Shown here piece by piece: positions 1 to 7,825 of a stretch of DNA of 64,000 nt (position 1 is the first letter of the stretch; each line of letters starts with the position of its first letter). Under the pieces are notes generated by a model. The model did no database searches. It was not told where the DNA came from and saw only the letters and a program-made list of their open reading frames with translations. A program made the translations under genes and the position numbers. This DNA comes from Rhodococcus sp. P1Y (GTDB lineage: Bacteria > Actinomycetota > Actinomycetes > Mycobacteriales > Mycobacteriaceae), in the NCBI RefSeq assembly GCF_003641205.1, contig NZ_CP032762.1, positions 558,001 to 622,000 on the forward strand, read 5' to 3'.

Positions 1-513
1 GTCCAGAAGTGCTCGTCCCGTCGTGATCACGATCGGTCCGCCGATCCGATTGAGCACGATCCGATGCGACGCGGCGAGCATCGACACACTGCTGATGCCG
101 GGTGTGACGTCGAAGTCGACGTCGAGGGTGCCGAAATCCCGCACACGCTCCACGACGCGGATGGTGCTGTCGTAGAGCGCCGGATCACCCCACACCAGGA
201 ATCCGACGGTCGTGTCGGGCTCGAGGCTCAGCAGAACCTTCTCGTAGGCGCGCGCCCTCGCGTCGTGCCAGTCCAACACAGCGGTGCCGTAGTCCTTCGG
301 CGCCCGGTCGCGCGCCGGATCGGGCACCGCGATCACCGTCGGGTCGCCCGGCACATGCCTGCGCAGAATCTCCTCGCGCGCCTGGGCAAGGTCGCCGACG
401 CCATCGCCCTTGTCGGCGACAAGGAACACATCGACGGCCCGGAGCTTCTCGACGGCCTGGATGGTGATCTGGTCGGGATGCCCTCCCCCGACACCGACGA
501 GGTGGATTCTCAC
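1..513 (-). CDS. cobF: Precorrin-6A synthase (deacetylating) CobF, 3'-truncated by the window edge
   Basis: The first 171 codons are present and the gene runs off the left edge. CobF methylates precorrin-5 at C-1 and releases the acetyl group in aerobic cobalamin synthesis. The translation opens VRIHLVGVGGGHPDQITIQA, the glycine-rich SAM-binding start of tetrapyrrole methylases, and later has GFLVWGDPALYDSTIRV and DVTPGISSVSMLA, typical of the CobF subfamily. The GTG start at 513 overlaps the TGA stop of cobM (GTGA), which indicates translational coupling. Family assignment is confident; the C-terminal end cannot be seen. Confidence 0.88.
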   Translation of the reverse strand, partial: MRIHLVGVGGGHPDQITIQAVEKLRAVDVFLVADKGDGVGDLAQAREEILRRHVPGDPTVIAVPDPARDRAPKDYGTAVLDWHDARARAYEKVLLSLEPDTTVGFLVWGDPALYDSTIRVVERVRDFGTLDVDFDVTPGISSVSMLAASHRIVLNRIGGPIVITTGRALLD

Positions 514-1253
514 GAGCGAGTCCGGTTCGCGTCGTACAGATGAGATTCAGCGCCGGAAGCACGGCCGACCGCGGGCCCGACGAGGATGACCGCAGCCTGC
601 CTCAGACCCGCTGCCTCTACCTGGCCTGCAATATCGGCGAGGGTGCCCGTCAGGACCAGTTGATCGGGTTTGCTGGCATGGAACACCACCGCCGCCGGGC
701 ACGAGGCTCCGTAATGACCCGTCAGCTCCTCGGCAAGCACTCGGATGCGAGTGATGGCGAGATGCAGCACCAAAGTCGATCCGGTGGCTGCGAAGTTGCC
801 CAGGGCCTCGGCGTCGGGCATCGCGGTGGAGCGGGCCTGGGTGCGCGTCAGGACCACCGACTGGGCCACGGCGGGAACCGTCAGTTCGACGCGCAACTCG
901 GCGGCCGCGGCGGCATACGCCGGCACTCCCGGCGTGACGTCCCACGGCACACCTGCCTCGTCGAGTCGCGCCGACTGCTCGGCCAGGGCCGAGTAGAGAG
1001 ATGGGTCACCCGAGCACAACCGCGCGACGTCCTCGCCGCGCCGATGAGCGTCGACGAGTTCTGCGGTGATGGCATCGAGGTCCAGCTTCGCGGTGTCGAC
1101 CTTCCGCGCGCCCTCGGGGCAGTAGGCCAGAACTGCGTCGTCGATGTAGGTACCCGCGTAAACACAGACAAGGCTGGCGCGTAGATGGTTGACGGCTCGC
1201 ACCGTCAGAAGGTCCGACGCGCCTGGGCCCGCACCGATGAAGTGAACAGTCAC
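510..1253 (-). CDS. cobM: Precorrin-4 C11-methyltransferase CobM
   Basis: This 247-residue protein methylates precorrin-4 at C-11 in aerobic cobalamin synthesis. It has the SAM-binding glycine loop VHFIGAGPGASDLLTVRA at the N-terminus, the LCSGDPSLYSALAEQ motif near residue 80 and the DVTPGVPAYAAAAAEL segment near 105, all characteristic of the CobM/CbiF branch. Length is usual for the family. It is the upstream partner of cobF, with a 4-base overlap. No cobalamin riboswitch is visible in the bases upstream of its start, unlike the cbtB gene 17 kb away. Confidence 0.93.
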   Translation of the reverse strand: MTVHFIGAGPGASDLLTVRAVNHLRASLVCVYAGTYIDDAVLAYCPEGARKVDTAKLDLDAITAELVDAHRRGEDVARLCSGDPSLYSALAEQSARLDEAGVPWDVTPGVPAYAAAAAELRVELTVPAVAQSVVLTRTQARSTAMPDAEALGNFAATGSTLVLHLAITRIRVLAEELTGHYGASCPAAVVFHASKPDQLVLTGTLADIAGQVEAAGLRQAAVILVGPAVGRASGAESHLYDANRTRS

Positions 1254-1300
1254 GAGAGTCGAGCCTAGTTACACACGCCCGAACCAGCCCTACTCCCGCC

Positions 1301-1361
1301 CCGGGTCATTCCGCTTCGCTCCACTCCCACCCCCGGGTCATTCCGCTTCGCTCCACTCCCA
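1301..1361. repeat. Two direct copies of a 29-bp repeat
   Basis: A 29-bp unit beginning CCGGGTCATTCCGCTTCGCT occurs at 1301-1329 and again at 1333-1361, identical and 3 bp apart. It lies in the 372-bp gap between cobM and the amidase gene, which are divergently transcribed. No coding potential is evident. The origin (slippage or a remnant of a repeat family) is unknown. Confidence 0.85.
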
Positions 1362-1448
1362 ACCCGCCCCCGACGCGCCGTGGGCCGGTCAATCCTCGCC
1401 CTGGCTAACTCTCAAGCTAAGGTTTAGCCTTGTGCCGGATGAGGTTGG

Positions 1449-1496
1449 TGTTACTCATGTGACAGAAACTTTGTCACAACAGTCACACGAGTAACA
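1449..1496. promoter_or_regulatory. Long inverted repeat upstream of the amidase gene
   Basis: Arms TGTTACTCATGTGAC (1449-1463) and GTCACACGAGTAACA (1482-1496) are complementary at 14 of 15 positions around an 18-base centre that contains a second small dyad (GTGAC...GTCAC). The element ends 129 bp before the amidase start. It could be an operator or a 5'-UTR hairpin. TGTGA/TCACA halves recall CRP/GlxR sites, but the spacing (11 bases) does not fit the usual 6. No known riboswitch was recognised. Confidence 0.55.
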
Positions 1497-1625
1497 AGAG
1501 CATCACAACTCACCGACACATAGCTCTGCACGGAAGCAATTCGCGTCGAACAGTCGCAGGATGCTTCGCGGGGCGGCCACGCAGTTCACCGGCCGGCCTC
1601 GCACCTACAACCAGGGAGTACCGCC

Positions 1626-3746
1626 TTGCACCGTCGAACGAAGCCGTCGATCGTTCTCGGCGCTGTCGCCTTGCTGGCCGTCGCGAGTCCCGTGGCGGTC
1701 TACAGCATCTCCGGCGACTCCGCGTCGACCGATGTTCGATCGGCCAACGAGACCACCCCTGTGACAGTGCCGACCAAGATCGTCGAAACAGCGCTGAGCG
1801 CAGCACCGGACATCGTCATTCCACTCGCGGAACTGACGGGTCTGCCGTTGCCGGACCTCCGCCTGTCCGATCTGAAGTACCTGCCACTTCCGGACAACAT
1901 CACCATCCCGCCCATCCAGATCCCCGAGATCCCTGGCGTGACGGTTCCCTCTCCGACGAGCCCCTCGGCCCAGGCGCCCGTCCCCGAGTTGGGGCGCAAC
2001 AACGTAGCGGCACCCGCGGTCCCAGCGGCACCGTCCGCCGGCGACGACCCGGGCGCACCGCTCGGAGCCGTCGTCAAGGAACTGAAGCAGGACGATCCGT
2101 TCAGCATGGTCGCCCTCACCTCGACCGCGCTCGACGGTGCCGTCGCACAGGTCCGCCGTCAGCTCGACGACGGATCCTGGGGGCCGTGGATCGCAACGGA
2201 ACCCATCGACACCGGTGCGAGCGACGCTGCTCCGTCGCCGGACAAGAAGGGCACCGAGCCCATCTTCGTCGGCGCCACCAAAGCCGTTCAGCTGCTGCTG
2301 ACTCCGCGTGCAGGAACACCCGCCCCCGCGGTGGTTCCCGAAGTAGCCCCTGCCCCTGAGCCAGCCGCTCCCGCACCGGAACTCGGTTACACGCCTGCCT
2401 CGGTCTCGAAGCCGCTGCGCCAGCAGGAGACACCCGCTGCGGACGCCTTGGCCGATATCAGCGCCGTGCTGATCCAGCCCGGTAGCTCCCCCGCCGACTC
2501 TGCGCTCGCCGACATCGCGACTCCGGTTGCGGGCGACGCCGGACCCAAGGTCATCTCACGCGCACAGTGGGGTGCCGACGAGTCCATTCGCTGCGCGACC
2601 CCGACGTACGACGATTTCCTCGGCGGCGCAACGGTTCACCACACCGCAGGCAGCAACGAGTACTCCAAGAGCGAGTCGGCTGAGATCGTTCGCGCGATCT
2701 ACGCGTACCACGCGCAGACGCTCGGCTGGTGCGATGTCGGCTACAACGTTCTCGTCGACAAGTACGGCCAGATCTTCGAAGGCCGCGCAGGCGGATTGGA
2801 CCGGGCCGTTCAAGGTGCACACGCAGGTGGCTTCAACGAGAACACCATGGGCATCGCGATGATGGGCGACTACTCGAGCGAGTCACCGTCGGAGGACACC
2901 CTCGAGTCGGTCGGCAAGTTCCTCGGATGGCGTTTGGGCAAAGCAGGTCTCGATCCGCACGGCGAGACGACCATGACGTCCGAGGGCACCGACTTCACGT
3001 TCGTCGGCAAGGGACAGGACGTCGACCTACCTGTCATCTTCGCCCACCGCGACGTCGGTAACACCGCATGCCCGGGTGACGGCGCCTACGCCAAGATGGA
3101 CGAGATCCGCGACATCGCGGCGGCCAACCTCGGTGGCGGCGGCAGCGTCGAAACCGCACCGACACCGACCGACAGCACCACGGATTCATCCGTGCCCACC
3201 TCGGATGCGAGCGGCACTCTCGGAGAGAACATTCCGGGACTCGTCGACGAACTCGTTCGACTGGCCAGCTCCAACCCGGTCGCCCAGAAGTGGATGGCAA
3301 CCGGCGGTGAAGCCGGAACACTCGGTACACCCGTCAGTGGCCTCGTTCAGGTCAAGGGTGGAGGCGAAGCCGCTCAGTTCGCGAACGGCTCGATCTTCAC
3401 TTCCCTTGCCGGACAGGCAGTTGCGGTGATCGGCAAGATCTTCGAGCAGTTCCTGGCACTCGGCGGCGAAGACGGCGAACTCGGCCTACCCACCACCGAC
3501 GAATACCGCGTCCCCGAAGGTCTGCGTACCGATTTCGAGAACGGTTCGCTGATCTTCAACGAGCTCACCGGCATCGTCACGACGGTCATCAAGACCTACA
3601 ACGACACCTACGAGCAGGAACTGCAGAACCCGGCCTCAGCACCCATCGAGTCTGCACCGGCTCCCGATGTTGCACCGGCACCCGAGGCGGTACCGGCACC
3701 CGAGGCGGTACCGGCACCCGAGGCCGCTCCGGTTCCGGTTCCGTAA
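1626..3746 (+). CDS. Secreted N-acetylmuramoyl-L-alanine amidase with C-terminal LGFP repeats
   Basis: This 706-residue protein is a predicted envelope peptidoglycan hydrolase. It has a signal-anchor (residues about 8-30), a long Pro/Ala-rich linker, a PGRP/amidase-2 domain from about 308 to 500, and LGFP-type repeats after about 555 (GGEAGTLGTPVSG, GGEDGELGLPTTDEY), which bind the arabinogalactan envelope of mycolata. Likely zinc ligands are H338 (in TVHHTAGS), H474 (AHRDVG) and C482 (ACPGDG). The C-terminus ends in 18-bp DNA repeats encoding APEAVP. The start is TTG at 1626, behind AGGGAG. It stands alone and ends in a strong terminator. The exact substrate is inferred from the family. Confidence 0.9.
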   Translation: MHRRTKPSIVLGAVALLAVASPVAVYSISGDSASTDVRSANETTPVTVPTKIVETALSAAPDIVIPLAELTGLPLPDLRLSDLKYLPLPDNITIPPIQIPEIPGVTVPSPTSPSAQAPVPELGRNNVAAPAVPAAPSAGDDPGAPLGAVVKELKQDDPFSMVALTSTALDGAVAQVRRQLDDGSWGPWIATEPIDTGASDAAPSPDKKGTEPIFVGATKAVQLLLTPRAGTPAPAVVPEVAPAPEPAAPAPELGYTPASVSKPLRQQETPAADALADISAVLIQPGSSPADSALADIATPVAGDAGPKVISRAQWGADESIRCATPTYDDFLGGATVHHTAGSNEYSKSESAEIVRAIYAYHAQTLGWCDVGYNVLVDKYGQIFEGRAGGLDRAVQGAHAGGFNENTMGIAMMGDYSSESPSEDTLESVGKFLGWRLGKAGLDPHGETTMTSEGTDFTFVGKGQDVDLPVIFAHRDVGNTACPGDGAYAKMDEIRDIAAANLGGGGSVETAPTPTDSTTDSSVPTSDASGTLGENIPGLVDELVRLASSNPVAQKWMATGGEAGTLGTPVSGLVQVKGGGEAAQFANGSIFTSLAGQAVAVIGKIFEQFLALGGEDGELGLPTTDEYRVPEGLRTDFENGSLIFNELTGIVTTVIKTYNDTYEQELQNPASAPIESAPAPDVAPAPEAVPAPEAVPAPEAAPVPVP

Positions 3747-3756
3747 GCACCACTGC

Positions 3757-3797
3757 AGAAAGCCCCGGCACGCTTGGAAGCGTCCGGGGCTTTCTCT
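3757..3797. terminator. Rho-independent terminator, probably bidirectional
   Basis: Arms AGAAAGCCCCGG (3757-3768) and CCGGGGCTTTCT (3784-3795) are perfectly complementary, with an inner ACGCTT/AAGCGT extension of the stem. A short T-run is available on both strands. It sits between the amidase gene (+) and the convergent HAD phosphatase gene (-). Confidence 0.9.
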
Positions 3798-3813
3798 TGT
3801 GTTCGACGGGCCT

Positions 3814-4644
3814 TCACCACCAGCGTTCGAGAACCCTCGCGACTCCGTCGTCGGCGTTGGACGTCGTCACTTCGTTCGCTGCGGCTATGGCTGCGGGGTG
3901 TGCATTGCCCATCGCGACGCCGAGCCCTGCCATCGTCAACATCGGGACGTCGTTGGGCATGTCTCCGAATGCGACGATGTCAGAAGCGGCGATGTTCAAC
4001 CGTTCCGCCACGATCGCGAGTCCCGACGCCTTGGTGACCCCCGGCGCCGACAGTTCGATCAGGCCGTTGTCGGTGGAGAACGTCAAATCCGCTCGGTCGC
4101 CTATCAACGGCGCCAACGCAGCCACCATGTCGCCGCTCGATGCGCTGGAAAGCCGGATCAGCAGTTTGACGGCGGGCACGTCGAGGACCTCGTCCTGCGA
4201 CACCTCGGTGTTGTCCGGGTTGAGCCAGGCATGTTCGTAGCCGGGCGAGCTGACGAACTGCGGGGTCGCCGCATCGTGTGCGCTGGCTCCCACTCGCTCG
4301 GCCGCCAGACCGCAGCCCGGTAGCGCTCGGTAAGCGATGTCGGCCAGCCAGTGCAACGTGTCGCTCGTCAACGTTTTCGCGTCGAGAATTTTGTCGGTGC
4401 CGCTGTCGTAGATGACGGCACCGTTGGCGCACACGCACATCGGCGCGAACCCGAGACCCTCGACCACCGGAGAGATCCACCGCGGCGGGCGCCCGGTGGA
4501 CAGAACGAACGGCGTGCCGTCGTTCACCAGGGCGAGAACCGCGCGGCGCGTGCGTTCGCTGACCCTCTCGTGCTCGTCGAGCAGGGTGCCGTCCACATCA
4601 CTGGCGACGAGTCGGGGCTGGGTACGGCTGGTAGCAGGCATCAC
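3814..4644 (-). CDS. Cof-type HAD-superfamily phosphatase
   Basis: This 276-residue protein is a predicted Mg-dependent sugar/nucleotide phosphatase of the HAD class IIB (Cof) type. Motif I is SDVDGTLLD with nucleophile D16 and general acid D18, motif II is the STG of VLSTGRPP, and motifs III/IV are near the C-terminus (K of TKASGLAIV, then FGDMPNDVPML). It carries the cap domain normal for Cof proteins. The start may be ATG 4644 or the next codon, 4641. It is monocistronic and faces the amidase terminator. The physiological substrate cannot be told from sequence. Confidence 0.88.
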   Translation of the reverse strand: MMPATSRTQPRLVASDVDGTLLDEHERVSERTRRAVLALVNDGTPFVLSTGRPPRWISPVVEGLGFAPMCVCANGAVIYDSGTDKILDAKTLTSDTLHWLADIAYRALPGCGLAAERVGASAHDAATPQFVSSPGYEHAWLNPDNTEVSQDEVLDVPAVKLLIRLSSASSGDMVAALAPLIGDRADLTFSTDNGLIELSAPGVTKASGLAIVAERLNIAASDIVAFGDMPNDVPMLTMAGLGVAMGNAHPAAIAAANEVTTSNADDGVARVLERWW

Positions 4645-4704
4645 CGGTCATTGTGCCCTAGCGCTGTGACAATCGAAGTGGGCGCTCCGTGCAGTCGATT
4701 CCAG

Positions 4705-4770
4705 CGCTCCGCCCCAGTGGTGCGGTTAAGTGCCGTGGAGGGCACTCTTTCGTGCCACTGGCGCGGAGCG
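4705..4770. repeat. Intergenic palindromic repeat, family A, copy 1
   Basis: An imperfect 66-bp palindrome with outer arms CGCTCCGC and GCGGAGCG, inner arms CCAGTGG and CCACTGG and a GTGCC...GGCAC centre. Related elements are at 28372-28426 and 60252-60335, sharing CAGTGGCA / TGCCACTG arms, a GTGCC(C)-type centre and flanking GGCGG. It lies between two minus-strand genes, so it could also act as a terminator. Confidence 0.75.
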
Positions 4771-4784
4771 TCCATCGCGAAATC

Positions 4785-5417
4785 TCAGCTCGTCAACGTT
4801 TCCGTACACACCGTGAACCGACGCTCCGGGTGCGCGTAGCCCCCTTCGGGGCAGGAGTCGGCGTCGGCAGTATCTTCGATGATCTCGATAGCCTTCTCGC
4901 GAGGGGCGACACCTCCGTCGCACGGAACCCGCTGCGCCACATCGCCGCTGATGTCCATGCACTCCCCGATGACCCAGTCCACATCGAGGCACAGCGCGCC
5001 CTGTTCGCCGCCGATCATCAACTCCTCGTAGTAGTAACTGTCGGCGTCGGAGACGCATTCGGCGTTGGTCGGCGCCTTGCCGATCACCCGGTAGTTCGAC
5101 GCGGCGCTGCCGCACGGCGCAGGCATCGCGGCAGCGTCGTCGAGAGTTCCCGACGCGAGAATGCAGTCGCCGACCTCGACGTCGATCCCGAGGTTCCCGC
5201 CCAGATCCGGCTGGAGCTGTGTGACGGATTCGTTCACGTCCTCGATCGCGGTTCTTGCCTGCTCGGCCGCCTGATTCGCCGACGAGGCCGCCACGCTCGC
5301 GGCCGAGGCGACCGATGACGATGCCGCATCGGCCGAGTCCTGTGCGGTGGAGCTACAGCCTGCGAGGAGGAACAACGCGAAACCACAGCAGACGACCGTG
5401 CTCTTGGTGGGGTTCAT
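4785..5417 (-). CDS. Secreted lipoprotein with LppU/septum-formation-like domain
   Basis: This 210-residue protein has a lipoprotein signal peptide ending in lipobox LLAGC (lipid-attachment cysteine about residue 21), an Ala/Ser-rich linker, then a cysteine-containing domain starting DVEVGDCI and continuing CGSAASNYRV, as in actinobacterial LppU/septum-formation-type extracellular domains. Function is unknown. The reading frame stays open far upstream to 5996 and antisense to the sigma gene, but ATG 5417 directly precedes the signal peptide. A promoter-like motif 47-83 bp upstream matches one in front of the small gene at 6925, suggesting control by the adjacent sigma factor. Confidence 0.8.
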   Translation of the reverse strand: MNPTKSTVVCCGFALFLLAGCSSTAQDSADAASSSVASAASVAASSANQAAEQARTAIEDVNESVTQLQPDLGGNLGIDVEVGDCILASGTLDDAAAMPAPCGSAASNYRVIGKAPTNAECVSDADSYYYEELMIGGEQGALCLDVDWVIGECMDISGDVAQRVPCDGGVAPREKAIEIIEDTADADSCPEGGYAHPERRFTVCTETLTS

Positions 5418-5463
5418 TTCAAGTATGTCCTTTTCGATGGCGGCCGATTGCCGCGTTCGAAAG

Positions 5464-5500
5464 TAGGAGTCGCCGGGATCGGAATCTGTAACAACTTTTT
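5464..5500 (-). promoter_or_regulatory. Candidate ECF promoter for the lipoprotein gene
   Basis: On the minus strand AAAAGTTGTTAC (5500-5489) is followed after 18 bases by CTCCTAC (5470-5464). The identical upstream box, the same 18-base spacing and CTCTTAC recur in front of the small ORF on the other side of the sigma gene. The likely leader to ATG 5417 is about 40 bases. Assignment to the adjacent sigma factor is inference. Confidence 0.6.
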
Positions 5501-5549
5501 CTCCGCCGCCGCTTAGACTGCCGTCAGCCGAAGACGGAGGTGAGGACAG

Positions 5550-6860
5550 ATGGCGGGCTCGCACGCACGCGGCAGCTCCGGTTCGGAAGACGGCCTGATC
5601 GTCGCCGCACTGGTCGCAGGCGATCTCTCCGCCCTCGGCGAGGCATACGACCGCTACGCCCAGCACCTCTACACCTACGCGAGCGGGATGTTGCGCGACT
5701 CCGACGCTGCCGCTGACGTGGTGCACGACGCTGTACTCATCGCATCCCAGCGGATCACGCAACTCCGCGATCCCGATCGCTTTCGGCCGTGGTTGTACGC
5801 CATCGTCCGGTCCGAATGCCTCCGTCATCTCCGTGTCCAGAAGCGCAGCGTTCCGCTGGACGACAGCTTCGAGATCGAGGCGCCGGACGCGACCGACACG
5901 ACGGTGGAAGAACGCGACGTCCGAGCGTTGGTCGCCGCTGCTGCTGCCGGGCTGAGCCCGAAGGACCGTGAGGTTCTCGAACTGAGCATTCGCCATGATC
6001 TGGACAATGCGCAGGTCGCCGCGGTCCTGGGTGTGAGCATGAATCAGGCGAGCACCCTGACGTCGAGGGCACGAACGCAGCTCGAACGATCACTGTCGGT
6101 ACTGCTGGTCGCCCAGGAACGCGGCAACTCGTGCGCCGGTCTCGACGAGGTGTTGGCGTCCTGGGACGGTGAGTTCACCCCGCTGTGGCGCAAGCGCATC
6201 GGTCGGCACATGGATCGATGCGAGGTCTGCAGTGGCGTCAAGGATCGGAAATTCCGTGCCGCTGTTCTGCTCGGCCTGTTCCCGCTCGCAATCGCTCCTG
6301 TGTGGCTGCGGGATCTGACCCTCGGCGACGCCCGCGAAGGCGTCGAACTCGTTGCATTGAGCAGTCGTATCGAACCGCTCGATCGGGACGGGTTCCCGGC
6401 GTCGGGTCGTCGGCCTCGAAAGGTGCTGTGGGCCGGGGCTGCGGGCGCGCTGTTGGTCATCGGCGCTGGCGCGGGGTTCCTTGCGCTGGAACCGGCGGCG
6501 AACACACCGCCTGTCCCGGCTCAGTTCGAGATCGGGAACGAGCCGCCGACCACCGCACCCACGACCACTCGGCCTGCGGTGTTGCCGCCCGTCGCACCGC
6601 CGACGGCCGAGCCCAACCAGGTCGAAGCGACGCCTACCGCCCCGGTCCCCATCCGCACCCCGGCGCGGGCGATTGTCACACCCGCGCCGATCACGACCAC
6701 TGCTGTCGTCCCCACGACGGAATTGCCGGAGACGACGACACCCGTGGTCACCACGGAGACCACGACCACGACCACGACCACGAAGACGACCTCCCCGCCG
6801 GATCGGCCGACCACGACCACCACCACGTCGTCGCCCGCGACCCCCGGGATTCCGGCCTGA
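5550..6860 (+). CDS. ECF sigma factor fused to an anti-sigma-like zinc motif, membrane segment and Thr/Pro-rich tail
   Basis: This protein has 436 residues, against about 180-200 for an ordinary ECF sigma factor. The sigma-2 region (residues about 17-90) has AYDRYAQHLYTYASGML and DVVHDAVLIAS; sigma-4 (about 125-180) has LSPKDREVLELSIRHDLDNA and a helix-turn-helix. Next come C196 and H220-x3-C224-x2-C227 (HMDRCEVC), the zinc-binding signature of ZAS anti-sigma factors, then two hydrophobic segments (about 232-252 and 290-312). The final 110 residues are a Thr/Pro-rich, presumably extracytoplasmic tail with ACC/ACG repeats. It looks like a sigma and its anti-sigma in one chain, tethered to the membrane. 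Both flanking genes point away from it and share a promoter motif. The signal sensed is unknown. Confidence 0.85.
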   Translation: MAGSHARGSSGSEDGLIVAALVAGDLSALGEAYDRYAQHLYTYASGMLRDSDAAADVVHDAVLIASQRITQLRDPDRFRPWLYAIVRSECLRHLRVQKRSVPLDDSFEIEAPDATDTTVEERDVRALVAAAAAGLSPKDREVLELSIRHDLDNAQVAAVLGVSMNQASTLTSRARTQLERSLSVLLVAQERGNSCAGLDEVLASWDGEFTPLWRKRIGRHMDRCEVCSGVKDRKFRAAVLLGLFPLAIAPVWLRDLTLGDAREGVELVALSSRIEPLDRDGFPASGRRPRKVLWAGAAGALLVIGAGAGFLALEPAANTPPVPAQFEIGNEPPTTAPTTTRPAVLPPVAPPTAEPNQVEATPTAPVPIRTPARAIVTPAPITTTAVVPTTELPETTTPVVTTETTTTTTTTKTTSPPDRPTTTTTTSSPATPGIPA

Positions 6861-6896
6861 AAAGTTGTTACCGATCGCCCCGCTCGGTGCTCTTAC
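6860..6896 (+). promoter_or_regulatory. Candidate ECF promoter for the 45-residue ORF
   Basis: AAAAGTTGTTAC (6860-6871), 18 bases, then CTCTTAC (6890-6896), matching the element upstream of the lipoprotein gene in sequence, spacing and orientation toward its gene. The upstream box overlaps the sigma gene's stop codon. The leader to ATG 6925 would be about 20 bases. Confidence 0.6.
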
Positions 6897-6924
6897 AGGA
6901 GTGACCACGAGCGAGGAGAAACCC

Positions 6925-7062
6925 ATGAACAGCTTGGCGACACTAGTGACGAACCTGCTGGGCAGTGCCCGCACGACAGATCAGCGCTACCTCGACGAAT
7001 GCGGTGAACGACTGTTTCGTCCATCCGATCTGCACTCGCTCTCTCAGTTTTCGCCCGTATAG
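6925..7062 (+). CDS. 45-residue small protein of unknown function
   Basis: An ATG preceded by GAGGAGAAACCC, an excellent ribosome site, opens a 45-codon frame starting MNSLATLVTNLLGSARTTDQ and ending in a polar, acidic/aromatic half with RYLDECGERLFRPSDLHSL. An amphipathic N-terminal helix is followed by a likely soluble tail. The D-x-x-YL...DL pattern superficially recalls short DUF3563 proteins, but no firm relation is claimed. The strong ribosome site and candidate ECF promoter argue that it is real. The CPBP gene begins 8 bases after its stop. Confidence 0.65.
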   Translation: MNSLATLVTNLLGSARTTDQRYLDECGERLFRPSDLHSLSQFSPV

Positions 7063-7070
7063 TCGGCGGG

Positions 7071-7814
7071 ATGCTCATGACCAAGGAGGCCGCGAGGGCC
7101 GAGCGCCGGCGCGGTTTCCATGCGTACCTCGATGTCGCCGTGGTGGTGTCGGTCCTGGTGATCACCAACCTCATCGCGCATTTCACGACCGTGTGGGCCA
7201 GCATTGCGACAGTTCCGATCGCCGCCGTCGTTCTGGTTGCCCTGACGCGTCGGCGCGGGCTCGGCTGGGCCGAACTGGGCTTGTCGCCGAAACAATGGAA
7301 AACCGGCTCGGTCTACGCGCTGGCCGCGGTGGGCCTGGTCGTCACCGTTGTCGCGATCGGCGCACTGCTACCGGTCACCCGGCCGTTCTTCATGGCCGAC
7401 CGGTACGCGACCATCTCGGCCGCGCTGGTGGCGTCGATGATCGTCATTCCGCTGCAGACCGTCATACCCGAGGAGCTCGCGTTTCGTGGCGTTCTGCACG
7501 GCACTCTAGGGCGCATCTACGGCGCACGCGGTGTGTTCGCGGCCGGGTCGCTGCTGTTCGGTCTGTGGCATATCGCGTCGTCGCTCGGACTCACGGCGAA
7601 CAACACCGGCTTCAGCAACTTCCTCGGCGGAGGCCTGTTCGGCCAGATCGTCGGGATCGTCGGCGCTGTCATCGCTACCGCGGCAGCGGGTGTGGTGTTC
7701 ACCTGGCTTCGACGTCGAAGCGGAAGTCTGATCGCCCCGATCGCTCTGCACTGGTCGCTCAACGGCATCGGAGCTCTCGCCGCTGCCTTGGTGTGGCACG
7801 CGTCGACCAGCTAG
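7071..7814 (+). CDS. CPBP-family (CAAX-protease-like) membrane protein
   Basis: This 247-residue polytopic protein has about six to seven membrane segments. The CPBP motif 1 EELAFRG lies near residue 135 (EExxxR), motif 2 is FGLWHI near 167 (H), and the third conserved histidine is in APIALHWSLNG near the C-terminus. These are the metal-binding glutamates and histidines of CPBP intramembrane metalloproteases. The substrate is unknown. The start is ATG 7071 or, less likely, ATG 7077. It lies 8 bp after the small ORF and may be co-transcribed with it, which would place it under the candidate ECF promoter. Confidence 0.87.
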   Translation: MLMTKEAARAERRRGFHAYLDVAVVVSVLVITNLIAHFTTVWASIATVPIAAVVLVALTRRRGLGWAELGLSPKQWKTGSVYALAAVGLVVTVVAIGALLPVTRPFFMADRYATISAALVASMIVIPLQTVIPEELAFRGVLHGTLGRIYGARGVFAAGSLLFGLWHIASSLGLTANNTGFSNFLGGGLFGQIVGIVGAVIATAAAGVVFTWLRRRSGSLIAPIALHWSLNGIGALAAALVWHASTS

Positions 7815-7825
7815 AGCCCTGTTAC

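Noticed and set aside
1411..1436. Possible iron box around AAGGTTTAGCCTT
   Set aside because: Fewer than about half of the 19 consensus positions match and no half site is intact, unlike the site at 23828.
1458..1478. TGTGA...TCACA as a CRP/GlxR site
   Set aside because: The half sites are 11 bases apart; the known GlxR spacing is 6. Kept only as a general dyad.
4785..5996. 403-residue lipoprotein frame extending antisense to the sigma gene
   Set aside because: The signal peptide and lipobox begin at ATG 5417; upstream residues show no family sense and overlap the sigma gene.
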